A DNA stretch of 21,025 nt from JANNOG01 sp050329415 (GCA_050329415.1 JBHJOS010000029.1:1-21025); one strand, 5' to 3'; positions 1 through 7,680 are shown, counted from the first letter of the stretch. Made by a program: numbers and translations. Notes: a model not told the origin generated them from the sequence alone.

Positions 1-113
1 ACGACCTTGCGGAACAGGTACCGGGCGACCTCGTCGGGGCTGAGCCGGCGGTGCCCCTCGAACGCACAGGTGACGCCGAACTCGGTCTCGAGCCCGAAGA
101 TTCGCCGGTTCAT
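1..113 (-). CDS. pafA: Pup-protein ligase PafA, N-terminal fragment (cut by window edge)
   Basis: Only the first 37 codons lie in the window. The translation begins MNRRIFGLETEFGVTC and continues with a GHRRLSPDEVARYLFRKVV-like stretch, which matches the N-terminus of actinobacterial PafA. PafA joins the C-terminal glutamate of Pup to lysines of target proteins using ATP. The LETEFG segment carries the Mg/ATP-binding glutamate of the glutamine-synthetase-like fold shared with Dop. The ATG at 113 is preceded by TACCGT seven bases upstream and has no Shine-Dalgarno spacing, so a leaderless start is likely. The gene follows prcA on the same strand but is separated from it by a long hairpin, which suggests its own promoter. 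Confidence 0.93.
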   Translation of the reverse strand, partial: MNRRIFGLETEFGVTCAFEGHRRLSPDEVARYLFRKV

Positions 114-120
114 GTCCCCC

Positions 121-126
121 ACGGTA
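121..126 (-). promoter_or_regulatory. Candidate leaderless -10 box of pafA
   Basis: On the minus strand TACCGT is followed by seven bases and then the pafA ATG (113). A TANNNT hexamer at this distance puts the transcription start at or next to the A of ATG, the arrangement known for leaderless actinobacterial mRNAs. The same layout recurs before dop, the M50 gene, the recB-like gene and the ATP-grasp gene in this window. No good -35 element was recognised. Confidence 0.55.
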
Positions 127-161
127 GGCGACGCCTCGGACAGCGGTCAGGGCGCCGCCGT

Positions 162-193
162 CCCGCGGACCGCCCGCTCGGGCGGCCCGCGGG
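162..193 (-). terminator. Long hairpin between prcA and pafA
   Basis: CCCGCGG (162-168) pairs with CCGCGGG (187-193), and CCGCCC (170-175) pairs with GGGCGG (180-185). There is one A/C mismatch between the two stem segments and a four-base loop, so about 13 base pairs in total. It starts 8 bases after the prcA stop. No T-tract follows, as is common in GC-rich actinobacteria. It probably terminates or attenuates the pup-prcB-prcA transcript before pafA. Confidence 0.6.
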
Positions 194-200
194 AGAACCC

Positions 201-926
201 TCAGGCCAGGGCGGCCTCGAGGTCGGCCGCGGCCAGCCGTCGGAACGCCCGCCGCGGCACGTGCCGGTCGAGCACCGCCGCCTCGATGGACGTGACCGGG
301 ACGTCCCGGGCCGTCGCCGGAGCGGACTCGCCGCCGTTGCCCGTGGGCACACCGGCGCGGGCACCTCGCAGGGCCGTCACCGCCAGGCGCAGGGCGTCGG
401 CCAGCGGCAGCTCCGAGCGCCACTCCCGCCGCAGGTGCTCGCTGATCTGGTCGGCCGAGGCACCCATGGCGACGAAACCGCGTTCGTCCGCCACCGAGCC
501 GTCGTAGGTCAGCCGGTACATCTGGTCCCCGTCCTGCGTGGCGGCGACCTCGGCGACGACGATCTCCACCTCGTACGGCTTCGACTCCTGGGTGAAGACC
601 GCGCCGAGGGTCTGGGCGTAGGCGTTGGCGAGGCCGCGGGCCGTGACGTCCGTGCGGTCGTAGCTGTACCCGCGCAGGTCCGCGTACCTCACCCCGGCGA
701 CCCGGAGGTTCTCGAACTCGTTGTACTTGCCGACGGCCGCGAAGGCGATCCGGTCGTAGATCTCACTGATCTTGTGCAGCGCGTTGGAGGGGTTCTCGCT
801 GACGAAGCAGATCCCGTCCGCACACGTCAGGACGATGACCGGGCGCCCCCGGGCGATGCCCTTGCGCGCGTAGTCCGCACGGTCCTTCATGACCTGCTCG
901 GGCGAGACGTAGAACGGCATGCTCAT
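201..926 (-). CDS. prcA: 20S proteasome alpha subunit
   Basis: The 241-residue product starts MSMPFYVSPEQVMKDRADYA and has the length and sequence of bacterial proteasome alpha subunits. These form the outer, non-catalytic heptameric rings that gate the core and dock the Arc ATPase. Recognisable family segments include the N-terminal gating region, GRPVIVLTCADGI, ENPSNALHKISEIYDRIAFA and GKYNEFENLRVAGVRYAD. No catalytic N-terminal threonine is present, as expected for alpha. The ATG at 926 overlaps the prcB stop in an ATGA arrangement, so the two are probably translationally coupled, which suits the equal numbers of subunits needed. The reading frame stays open far upstream, but this overlap and the conserved MPFYVSPEQ start decide the call. 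The C-terminal tail of about 40 residues is Ala/Arg-rich and poorly conserved. Confidence 0.96.
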   Translation of the reverse strand: MSMPFYVSPEQVMKDRADYARKGIARGRPVIVLTCADGICFVSENPSNALHKISEIYDRIAFAAVGKYNEFENLRVAGVRYADLRGYSYDRTDVTARGLANAYAQTLGAVFTQESKPYEVEIVVAEVAATQDGDQMYRLTYDGSVADERGFVAMGASADQISEHLRREWRSELPLADALRLAVTALRGARAGVPTGNGGESAPATARDVPVTSIEAAVLDRHVPRRAFRRLAAADLEAALA

Positions 927-1789
927 GACGCGGCCCCTCCCCCGGCGCCGTCGACCGGCGCCCCGGACTCGCCGCCACGGCGGCTGAACAGATCCGTCAC
1001 GACCCGGGCGAGTTCGGCCTCGGGCACCTCGCGGTAGCCACCTGCGTCGACGATGGCCACGACGGGCCAGATCCGGCGCACGGGGTCGGGCCCGCCGGTC
1101 GCGGTGTCGTCGTCGGCGGCGTCGTAGAGCGCCTCGACGGCGACGCGGACCGCGTCCGCCGACGGCAGGCCCCGCTGCCACAGCTTCTTGAGCGCGCCCC
1201 GGGCGAACCACGAGCCGGAGCCGATGGCGTGGAAGTCGGTCTCCGGGTAGCGGCCCCCGGTGACGTCGAAGGAGAAGATCCGCCCGCGGCCCTCCCCGAG
1301 GTCGTACCCGGCGAACAGCGGCACCGCAGCGAGGCCTTGGAGGACCAGCCCGAGGTTGCCCCGGATCATCGTGGCCAGGCGAGTGGCCTTGCCCTCGATC
1401 GACAGCGAGGTGCCCTCGATCTTCTCGAAGTGCTCGAGCTCGACCTGGAAGAGCTTGATGAGTTCCAGGCCGATCCCGGCGCTGCCGGCGATCCCGACCG
1501 CCGAGTACCGGTCTGCGGGGTGGACCTTGACGATGTCGCGGCTGGCGACGACGTTACCGCTGGTGGCCCGGCGGTCACCGGCGACCAGGACGCCGTCCGC
1601 GGTCTCCATGGCGAGGATCGTCGTGCCGTGCGGCACCGCTCCCTCCAGCGACCCTGTCGTCGGGGGCAGGTCGGGCCGACCGCCGACGGCCGCGAGGAAC
1701 TCGTGGAACGACGACGAACCCGGGGTCAGGAAGGGCGCGGGCAGACCGGGGGAGCCGGCCCCCGGCCGGCGCGTGTCGAAGGGGTCCAC
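923..1789 (-). CDS. prcB: 20S proteasome beta subunit (catalytic)
   Basis: The 288-residue precursor carries a propeptide of about 55 residues. Autocatalytic cleavage is expected at HG|TTILAM, exposing Thr56 as the N-terminal nucleophile of the mature subunit. Family motifs follow: the GDRRAT aspartate, the lysine in DIVKVHP, and the ALYDAADDDTATGGPD segment typical of actinobacterial PrcB. The subunit forms the inner rings that hydrolyse pupylated proteins delivered by Arc. The start is GTG at 1789, only 5 bases after the pup stop, with a GAAGGGTGG stretch inside the end of pup as the probable ribosome site. The stop overlaps the prcA start. This is the normal pup-prcB-prcA operon. Confidence 0.96.
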   Translation of the reverse strand: MDPFDTRRPGAGSPGLPAPFLTPGSSSFHEFLAAVGGRPDLPPTTGSLEGAVPHGTTILAMETADGVLVAGDRRATSGNVVASRDIVKVHPADRYSAVGIAGSAGIGLELIKLFQVELEHFEKIEGTSLSIEGKATRLATMIRGNLGLVLQGLAAVPLFAGYDLGEGRGRIFSFDVTGGRYPETDFHAIGSGSWFARGALKKLWQRGLPSADAVRVAVEALYDAADDDTATGGPDPVRRIWPVVAIVDAGGYREVPEAELARVVTDLFSRRGGESGAPVDGAGGGAAS

Positions 1790-1794
1790 AGGAC

Positions 1795-1989
1795 CTACTG
1801 GCCACCCTTCTGGACGAAGCCGCGCACGAACTCCTCCGAGTTCTCCTCGAGGACCGAGTCGATCTCGTCGAGGAGATCGTCGACCTCCTCCCCGGTGGCC
1901 TCGGTCGCCGGGGCAGTGGGCAGCTCGCCCTCGGCCTCCCCGGTGCCTTCTCGGCGCGTCGTCTGCCGCTGCTGGTCCTGACCGGCCAT
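1795..1989 (-). CDS. pup: Prokaryotic ubiquitin-like protein Pup
   Basis: This 64-residue protein is rich in Gln, Glu and Asp and ends in the diagnostic Gly-Gly-Gln. The C-terminal Gln means Dop must first deamidate it to Glu before PafA can attach it to substrates, as in mycobacteria. The central segment EEVDDLLDEIDSVLEENSEE is the part known to form a helix against the Arc coiled coil, and FVRGFVQKGGQ is the conserved tail. An ATG at 1989 is preceded by GGGAGGACGG, a good ribosome-binding site. It lies 93 bases after dop and directly before prcB, so it is probably co-transcribed with prcB and prcA, with a possible extra promoter in the dop-pup gap. Confidence 0.97.
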   Translation of the reverse strand: MAGQDQQRQTTRREGTGEAEGELPTAPATEATGEEVDDLLDEIDSVLEENSEEFVRGFVQKGGQ

Positions 1990-2031
1990 CCGTCCTCCCG
2001 AAGGTCGCCGCTCACCCGTCGCGGTGGCCCC

Positions 2032-2037
2032 AGGGTA
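2032..2037 (-). promoter_or_regulatory. Possible -10 box upstream of pup
   Basis: TACCCT on the minus strand lies 42 bases before the pup start, in the 93-base gap after dop. It would give a leader of roughly 35 bases containing the GGGAGG ribosome site. No convincing -35 was seen, so it could be chance. It is identical to the -10 proposed for dop. Confidence 0.3.
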
Positions 2038-2082
2038 CGGACCCGGGCGACCGAACGGGGAACGACCCTGGCACGCCCGGGC

Positions 2083-3654
2083 TCACCGTGTCCCGCTGAG
2101 CTCGCGCACCAGGTCGGCAGCGGTCCGGCAGCGGTCCAGCAGCGGGCCGACGTGGTCCCGGGTGCCGCGCAGCGGGTCCAGGGTCGGGACTCGCTGCAGA
2201 GCTCCCCGGCCGGGGATGTCGAAGATCACCGAGTCCCACGAGGCCGCCGCCACGTCCCGGCCGTACCGGCGCAGGCACTCGCCCCGGAAGTACGCCCGGG
2301 TGTCGGCGGGCGGCGCGGCGACGGCGGCCGCGACGTCGGCGTCGGTGAGCAGCCGCTCGACGGCGCCCCGCGCGGCCAGGCGGTGGTACAGCCCCTTCTC
2401 GGGGCGGACGTCGGACCACTGGAGGTCGATGGCCTGCAGCCGGGGATGGTCCCAGCCCAGTCCCTCACGCCCCGCGTAGCCGAGGAGCAGGCGGTACTTG
2501 GCGACCCACTCGACGTCGCGGTGGCAGGTCATGGGGTCGCGCCCGAGCCGGGTCAGCACGTCCTCCCAGCGCCGCAGGACCTCGACGACCTGGGCGTCGG
2601 CGGCGCCGCCGTCGCGGGCGGCGACGTACCGCTGCGCGGCCTCGTGGTAGGCCCACTGGACGTCGAGCGCGGTGACCTGGCGACCGTCGCGGGTGCGCAC
2701 CTTCGTCTCGAGCAACGGGTCGTGGCTGATGGCGTGGAGCGCCGGGACCGGTTCGGCCAGAGCGGGAACGCCGTCGAGCGCCCGGTCCTCGATCATGTCG
2801 AGGACCAGTGCCGTGGTGCCGACCTTGAGGAACGTCGCCGGCTCCACGAGGTTCGCGTCGCCGATGATGACGTGCAGGCGCCGGTAGCGGTCGGCGCTGG
2901 CGTGCGGCTCGTCCCGGGTGTTGACGATCGGCCGCTTCAACGTGGTCTCGAGGCCCACCTCGACCTCGATGAAGTCCGCTCGCTGGCTGACCTGGAAGCC
3001 CGGTGCGGACCCGTCGGCGCCGATGCTGACCCGCCCGGCCCCCGTGAAGACCTGCCGGGTGACGAGGAACGGGATGAGACCGGCGACCACGTCGGCGAAC
3101 GGCGTCGCCCGGCTCATGAGGTAGTTCTCGTGGGTGCCGTAGGAGGCGCCCTTGTTGTCGGTGTTGTTCTTGTACAGCGTGATCGGTGCCAGGCCGGGCG
3201 TGGCCGCCACCCGGGCCACGGCGGCGGCCATCACCTGCTCGCCGGCCTTGTCCCACAGGACGGCGTCGAGCGGTGTGGTGACCTCGGGCGAGGAGTACTC
3301 GGGATGGGCGTGGTCGACGTACAGCCGGGCCCCGTTGGTGAGGATGACGTTGGCCAGTGACGGGTCCTCGACGTCCCCGTTCGGGCCGGCCGCCCCGGCC
3401 GCCCCGGCTGCGACGTCGGGCCGGTCGGTCAGCTGGCTGGGATGGGCCGCCGAGCGCGGAACCTCGAAGCCACGGGCGTCGCGCAGCGGGGCCTCGTCCT
3501 CGTAGTCCCAGCGGGGCCGCTCTCCCGGGGAGCCGGCCGGTGCCGCGTAGACGTTGACGATCTGGCTGGACAGCAGCATGGGGTTGGCGCCGGGCTCGGT
3601 CGGGGACGAGACGCCGTACTCGGTCTCGATCCCCATGACGCGCCGAAGTGCCAT
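2083..3654 (-). CDS. dop: Depupylase/deamidase Dop
   Basis: The 523-residue product is homologous to PafA but is the hydrolase. It converts the C-terminal Gln of Pup to Glu and removes Pup from tagged proteins. The N-terminus MALRRVMGIETEYGVSSP holds the ATP/Mg-binding glutamate. The insert QIVNVYAAPAGSPGERP with the following WDYEDEAPLRDARGF corresponds to the Dop-specific loop absent from PafA. NGARLYVDHAHPEYSSPE carries the conserved catalytic-site aspartate region. DTRAYFRGECLRRYG and ASWDSVIFD are typical of the C-terminal domain. The ATG at 3654 is chosen because TACCCT lies seven bases before it and no ribosome site is visible; an internal ATG at 3637 is the alternative. The reading frame stays open to 3771, but the residues before 3654 look non-coding. 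Confidence 0.96.
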   Translation of the reverse strand: MALRRVMGIETEYGVSSPTEPGANPMLLSSQIVNVYAAPAGSPGERPRWDYEDEAPLRDARGFEVPRSAAHPSQLTDRPDVAAGAAGAAGPNGDVEDPSLANVILTNGARLYVDHAHPEYSSPEVTTPLDAVLWDKAGEQVMAAAVARVAATPGLAPITLYKNNTDNKGASYGTHENYLMSRATPFADVVAGLIPFLVTRQVFTGAGRVSIGADGSAPGFQVSQRADFIEVEVGLETTLKRPIVNTRDEPHASADRYRRLHVIIGDANLVEPATFLKVGTTALVLDMIEDRALDGVPALAEPVPALHAISHDPLLETKVRTRDGRQVTALDVQWAYHEAAQRYVAARDGGAADAQVVEVLRRWEDVLTRLGRDPMTCHRDVEWVAKYRLLLGYAGREGLGWDHPRLQAIDLQWSDVRPEKGLYHRLAARGAVERLLTDADVAAAVAAPPADTRAYFRGECLRRYGRDVAAASWDSVIFDIPGRGALQRVPTLDPLRGTRDHVGPLLDRCRTAADLVRELSGTR

Positions 3655-3661
3655 GGGGGGC

Positions 3662-3667
3662 AGGGTA
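3662..3667 (-). promoter_or_regulatory. Candidate leaderless -10 box of dop
   Basis: TACCCT on the minus strand, then seven bases (G and six C), then the dop ATG at 3654. The spacing puts the transcription start at the initiation codon. It implies dop has its own promoter and need not depend on read-through from the dehydrogenase gene. Confidence 0.5.
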
Positions 3668-3746
3668 GGCCCCGTGCCGGCGGCGCCAGGTCGGCCAGGC
3701 CGTCGGTGCCCCCCACCCGGCTCGCCCCGGGAGGTGTTCCTCGCCG

Positions 3747-3783
3747 GGTCGTTGCGCGCTGCAACCTGCACTGTGCAACGACC
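3747..3783. promoter_or_regulatory. Nested palindrome in the dop upstream region
   Basis: GGTCGTTGC (3747-3755) and GCAACGACC (3775-3783) are perfect inverted repeats around a 19-base centre. The centre itself holds a TTGC/GCAA pair (3752-3764) and TGCAC-T-GTGCA (3768-3778), so the element could also fold as a branched structure. It lies between the dehydrogenase stop (3815) and dop, centred about 110 bases before the dop start. It may be an operator for a TTGCA-recognising repressor or a terminator of the dehydrogenase gene. Nothing else was recognised in this 160-base gap. Confidence 0.45.
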
Positions 3784-3814
3784 TCGGGGAGAGTGGTCCC
3801 GGCCGTCGCCCCGG

Positions 3815-4870
3815 CTACGGTCGGACGAGGATCTTGACCTGGCGGTCCCGGTGGGCCAGGAGTTCCTCGAAGCCCTCGGCCACCACGTCGTCGAGCGCGA
3901 TCCGCCGGGTCACGAGGTGCTCGGTCGGCAGCCGCCCGTCGGCCATGAGCGCGATCGTGGTCGGGAAGTCGTCCCCCGCGTAGCAGACCGAGCCCGTCAC
4001 CCGCTGTTCGGTGAGGACCAGGCGGTTGAGGTCGGTCTCGATCGGCTTCTCCCAGACGGCGACGCTGACCACGGTCCCCGTCGCCCGGGTGGCTGCCAGC
4101 GCGGTGTCCCACGTCTCGGCCGTCCCGGCGCAGTCGAGGGAGACGTCCGCGCCGGCGTCGTCGGTGAGTTGCCGGACACCCGTCACGACGTCGGTCCGCC
4201 GGGGGTCGAGGACGGCGTCCGCGCCGAGCCGGCCCGCGAGCTCCCGGCGGATGGGCGAGACCTCGGACACGACGACCCGTCGGGCGCCCGCCGCCCGCGC
4301 CGCGAGCGCCGTGACCAGGCCGATCGGCCCGGCCCCGAGCACCAGCGCGGTGTCGCCCGGACGGAGGCCGGCGACCCCGACCGCGTGGAACCCGACCGCC
4401 ATCGGCTCCACCAGGGCACCCTGTTCGTCGGTCAGGACCGGTGGCAGGACGTGGACCGCGGCGGCGGGCACGACGGTCCGCTCGGCCAGTCCCCCGCCGC
4501 CGCCCGAGAGGCCGTGGAAGCCGATGTCCCGGCACAGGTTGGGCAGGCCCCGGCGGCACGACGGGCATCGCCCGCAGCTCAGCACGGGCTCGACCGCGAC
4601 CCGCTCCCCGACGGCGACGCCCGCCACGTCAGCGGCGACCTCGACGACGGTGCCGGCCAGCTCGTGGCCCATGACGACCGGGGCTGCCTCCCCGGTCACC
4701 GGGTGCGGTTGGGTGGGGATGAACACCGGCCCGGCCTGGTACTCGTGCAGGTCGGTGCCGCAGATGCCGCACCACGCGACATCGATCTTGACCGTTCCCG
4801 GACGCACCCGCGGTTCGGGGAGGTCCTCGACCCGGATGTCACCGGCACCGTGGAAGACGGCCGCCTTCAT
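3815..4870 (-). CDS. Zinc-dependent alcohol dehydrogenase, 2,3-butanediol dehydrogenase-like
   Basis: The 351-residue medium-chain dehydrogenase has a catalytic-zinc Cys37 in CGICGTDLHEY, the GHE motif in VVMGHELAGTV, and the four-cysteine structural zinc lobe CGRCPSCRRGLPNLC. The Rossmann fingerprint is LGAGPIGL. The FIPTQPHPVTGEAAPVVMGHE segment and overall length resemble (R,R)-butanediol dehydrogenases (BdhA group), which oxidise vicinal diols or reduce acetoin with NAD(H). Substrate cannot be proven here, and other polyol substrates are possible. The ATG at 4870 has GAGGAG seven bases upstream. It sits between arc and dop on the same strand, 89 bases after arc, although its chemistry has no known role in pupylation. 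It is probably a passenger gene. Confidence 0.88.
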   Translation of the reverse strand: MKAAVFHGAGDIRVEDLPEPRVRPGTVKIDVAWCGICGTDLHEYQAGPVFIPTQPHPVTGEAAPVVMGHELAGTVVEVAADVAGVAVGERVAVEPVLSCGRCPSCRRGLPNLCRDIGFHGLSGGGGGLAERTVVPAAAVHVLPPVLTDEQGALVEPMAVGFHAVGVAGLRPGDTALVLGAGPIGLVTALAARAAGARRVVVSEVSPIRRELAGRLGADAVLDPRRTDVVTGVRQLTDDAGADVSLDCAGTAETWDTALAATRATGTVVSVAVWEKPIETDLNRLVLTEQRVTGSVCYAGDDFPTTIALMADGRLPTEHLVTRRIALDDVVAEGFEELLAHRDRQVKILVRP

Positions 4871-4942
4871 GTCCCACTCCTCACCCATCCGTGGACGACG
4901 GAGGTACCGCGGCCACGCTGACACGCGAGGCCGCGGGCGGAA

Positions 4943-4957
4943 GGGACCGAAGGTCCC
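4943..4957 (-). terminator. Short hairpin directly after arc
   Basis: GGGACC and GGTCCC pair around a three-base loop, starting 2 bases after the arc stop codon. There is no T-tract. It probably protects the arc mRNA end or partly terminates before the dehydrogenase gene. Confidence 0.4.
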
Positions 4958-4959
4958 GC

Positions 4960-6621
4960 CTACAGGTACTGGCCGGTGTTGGCGACGGTGTCGATGCTGC
5001 GCCCGGGCTGGGTGCCCTGCTTGCCCTGGATCAGAGTGCGGATGAACACGATCCGCTCACCCTTCTTGCCGCTGATCCGGGCCCAGTCGTCAGGGTTGGT
5101 GGTGTTCGGCAGGTCCTCGTTCTCCTTGAACTCGTCGAAGCATGCGTCCAGGAGGTGCTCGAGGCGGATCCCGTACTGACCCGCCGTGAGGTACGCCTTG
5201 ATGGCGGACTTCTTGGCCCGGTCGACGATGTTCTGGACCATGGCGCCGGAGTTGAAGTCCTTGAAGTACAGGATCTCCTTGTCGCCGTTGGCGTACGTCA
5301 CCTCGAGGAACTGGTTCTCCTCGGTCTCGGAGTACATTCGCTCGACGACCCGCTGGATCATGTCCTCGACGGTCTCCTCGCGGGAGCCACCGTGGGCGGC
5401 GAGGTCGTCGCTGTGCAGCGGCAGCCTGGCCAGCAGGTACTTGCTGAAGACGTCGCGGGCGCTCTCGGCGTCGGGCCGCTCGATCTTGATCTTCACGTCG
5501 AGGCGGCCGGGTCGCAGGATCGCCGGGTCGATCATGTCCTCCCGGTTGGAGGCGCCGATGACGATGACGTTCTCGAGCCGCTCCACCCCGTCGATCTCGG
5601 ACAGCAACTGGGGCACGATCGTGTTCTCCACGTCACTGGAGACCCCCGACCCGCGGGTGCGGAACAGCGAGTCCATCTCGTCGAAGAACACGACCACCGG
5701 AGTGCCCTCGCTCGCCTTCTCCCGGGCCCGGCCGAAGATCAGCCGGATGTGGCGCTCGGTCTCGCCGACGTACTTGTTGAGCAGCTCCGGGCCCTTGATG
5801 TTGAGGAAGTAGGACCGCTGCTCCTTGGCCGTCGACGGGTCGTCCCCGCGCCGCTCGGCGATCGTCTTCGCGAGGGAGTTCGCCACGGCCTTGGCGATGA
5901 GGGTCTTGCCGCACCCGGGCGGGCCGTACAACAGGACGCCCTTGGGCGCCTTGAGGCCGTGCTCCTCGTAGAGGTCGGGGTACAGGAAGGGCAGTTCGAC
6001 GGCGTCCCGGATCGCCTCGATCTGGGTCTTGAGGCCGCCGATGTCCTCGTAGACGATGTCGGGGACCTCCTCCAGGATGAGGTCCTCCACCTCGGCCTTC
6101 GGCACCCGCTCGTAGACGAATCCGGTGCGGGTGTCCATGAGCAGGGAGTCGCCGATCCGCAGCCCGTGGCCCACCAGCGGCGCGGCGAGGCGGGCCACCC
6201 GCTCCTCGTCGGCGTGGGCGACGACGAGCGCGCGGTCCGGCGGCATGAGCTCCTTGAGCGTGACGAGCTCGCCGACCCGCTCGAACCCGGCGGCCAGCAC
6301 GACGTTGAGCGCCTCGTTGAGCATGACCTCCCGGCCCGGCTCGAGGTCGGAGTCCTCGACCGCCGGCGACACGGCGACGCGCAGCTTGCGCCCGCCGGTG
6401 GCGACGTCCACGGTCCCGTCCTCGTGGCGGCTCAGTACCGTCCCGTACGACGAGGGTGGTTGGGCGAGGCGGTCCACCTCCGACCGCAGGGTGACGATCT
6501 GTTCCCTGGCCTCGCGCAAGGTGTCGGCCAGCCGCTCGTTGTGGGACCGGATGCGTCCGACCTCGGTGCGCAGTCGCGTGACCTCGTCCTGGAGCAGCCG
6601 CAGCCTGACGTCGTCGCTCAT
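4960..6621 (-). CDS. arc: Proteasome-associated AAA+ ATPase Arc/Mpa
   Basis: The 553-residue unfoldase feeds pupylated proteins into the 20S core. The domain order is clear. An N-terminal coiled coil (about 1-53, LRLLQDEVTRLRTEVGRI and following) binds Pup. Tandem OB domains follow to about 190. The AAA+ module has Walker A GPPGCGKT near 232-239, Walker B VVVFFDEMDS near 307-316, and the second-region segment DPAILRPGRLDVKI. The C-terminus ends GQYL, the tail that inserts between alpha subunits. The ATG at 6621 has a strong GGAGGGAGGGAG ribosome site. It is slightly shorter than the mycobacterial protein, within the range for the family. A TACCGT -10 candidate lies at 6682-6687. Confidence 0.97.
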   Translation of the reverse strand: MSDDVRLRLLQDEVTRLRTEVGRIRSHNERLADTLREAREQIVTLRSEVDRLAQPPSSYGTVLSRHEDGTVDVATGGRKLRVAVSPAVEDSDLEPGREVMLNEALNVVLAAGFERVGELVTLKELMPPDRALVVAHADEERVARLAAPLVGHGLRIGDSLLMDTRTGFVYERVPKAEVEDLILEEVPDIVYEDIGGLKTQIEAIRDAVELPFLYPDLYEEHGLKAPKGVLLYGPPGCGKTLIAKAVANSLAKTIAERRGDDPSTAKEQRSYFLNIKGPELLNKYVGETERHIRLIFGRAREKASEGTPVVVFFDEMDSLFRTRGSGVSSDVENTIVPQLLSEIDGVERLENVIVIGASNREDMIDPAILRPGRLDVKIKIERPDAESARDVFSKYLLARLPLHSDDLAAHGGSREETVEDMIQRVVERMYSETEENQFLEVTYANGDKEILYFKDFNSGAMVQNIVDRAKKSAIKAYLTAGQYGIRLEHLLDACFDEFKENEDLPNTTNPDDWARISGKKGERIVFIRTLIQGKQGTQPGRSIDTVANTGQYL

Positions 6622-6681
6622 GCTCCCTCCCTCCGCCGGTGGGTGCCGGGCACTGCGTCGCCCCCCGCGGGGCCTGTCAGC

Positions 6682-6687
6682 ACGGTA
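6682..6687 (-). promoter_or_regulatory. Possible -10 box of arc
   Basis: TACCGT on the minus strand lies in the 81-base gap between trmI and arc. A start site about 7 bases on would give a leader of roughly 50 bases. That leader contains a CCCCGCGGGG palindrome (near 6663-6672) and ends with the strong arc ribosome site. The -35 is unclear. Confidence 0.3.
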
Positions 6688-6702
6688 ACCCGAGGAGTCC
6701 GA

Positions 6703-7680
6703 TCAGTCTCCGGTGGTGTCCCCCGGCTGCCCGTCCGGGTAGGCGCCGGGGGCCGGACGGCGCCGTCGCAGGGGGGCCCGATGACCGTCGGCCATCCGCC
6801 GGGTCGTGACGAGGAAACCCGTGTGACCGATCATCCGGTGCTCCGGGCGTACGGCGAGGCCCTCGACGTGCCACCCGCGGACCATCGCCTCCCAGGACGC
6901 CGGTTCGGTCCAGCCGCCGGACGCCCGGGCCGTCTCGACCACCCGGGACAGCTGCGTCGTTGTGGCGACGTAGCAGACCAGCACCCCGCCGGGCGCCAGG
7001 ACGCGGTGCACGGCGGCCAGGCACTCCCAGGGCGCCAGCATGTCGAGGACGACACGGTCCACGCGGCGCGGGGCGTCCGGGTGATCCGCCGAGTGCCGGT
7101 CCGTGGCGTCGAGCACCGCCACGAGGTCGCCCACGACCAGGCGCCACTGTGGCTGCGGCCCGAGGAAGGAGTCGACGTTGCGCCGGGCCACCTCGGCGAA
7201 GTCGGCCCGCCGCTCGATCGACCACACCCGCCCTCCGGCGCCGACGGCACGCAGCAGGGCCATGGTGAGAGCGCCCGACCCCACCCCCGCCTCGAGGACG
7301 CGCGCCCCGGGCCCGATGTCCCCCATGTGGACGATCTGCCCGGCGTCCTTGGGGTACACGACGGCCGCCCCGCGGGGCATGGACAGGACGAAGTCGCTCA
7401 GCAGCGGGCGCAGCACGAGGTACTGGACGTCTCCGGAGCTGCGGACCACGACTCCCTGGGGGGAGCCGATGAGGGCATCGTGCTCGATGGCGCCGCGGTG
7501 GGTGTGGAAGGTCCGGCCCGGGACGAGGCTGATCGTGTGGTGGCGTCCGCGGGGATCGGTGAGCTGGACCCGGTCCCCCGCCCGCAGGACGTCGTGGCCG
7601 GTGGGCTCGTCGGCGGGCTCGTCGGTGGGCTCGTCGGTGGGTCCGTCGGTGGGTCCGGCGGGGGGACCGGCCGCGGTCAC
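6703..7680 (-). CDS. trmI: tRNA (adenine-58-N1)-methyltransferase TrmI
   Basis: The 325-residue protein matches the mycobacterial TrmI family that methylates A58 in the T-loop of tRNA using S-adenosylmethionine. After a repetitive N-terminal tail, the small N-domain begins at GHDVLRAGDRVQLTDPRGR. SMPRGAAVVYPKDAGQIVHMGDI is the conserved linker, VLEAGVGSGALT is the AdoMet-binding motif I, and VVLDMLAPWE is the catalytic-loop motif. The reading frame stays open upstream into the M50 gene. The start is taken as GTG at 7680, which overlaps the M50 stop in a GTGA arrangement. It is about 45 residues longer than its mycobacterial counterpart, partly because of a 12-base tandem repeat coding Pro-Thr-Asp-Glu-like units. 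Confidence 0.93.
   Translation of the reverse strand: MTAAGPPAGPTDGPTDEPTDEPADEPTGHDVLRAGDRVQLTDPRGRHHTISLVPGRTFHTHRGAIEHDALIGSPQGVVVRSSGDVQYLVLRPLLSDFVLSMPRGAAVVYPKDAGQIVHMGDIGPGARVLEAGVGSGALTMALLRAVGAGGRVWSIERRADFAEVARRNVDSFLGPQPQWRLVVGDLVAVLDATDRHSADHPDAPRRVDRVVLDMLAPWECLAAVHRVLAPGGVLVCYVATTTQLSRVVETARASGGWTEPASWEAMVRGWHVEGLAVRPEHRMIGHTGFLVTTRRMADGHRAPLRRRRPAPGAYPDGQPGDTTGD
7604..7663. repeat. Five 12-base tandem units within the trmI N-terminus
   Basis: Five near-identical 12-base units of the form GGCTCGTCGGTG run head to tail; two are exact copies and the others differ by one to four bases. On the coding strand they give repeated (P/A)-(T/A)-(D/G)-(E/P) units, an acidic and probably disordered tail. 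Because units are multiples of three, copy number can change without breaking the frame. Confidence 0.85.
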
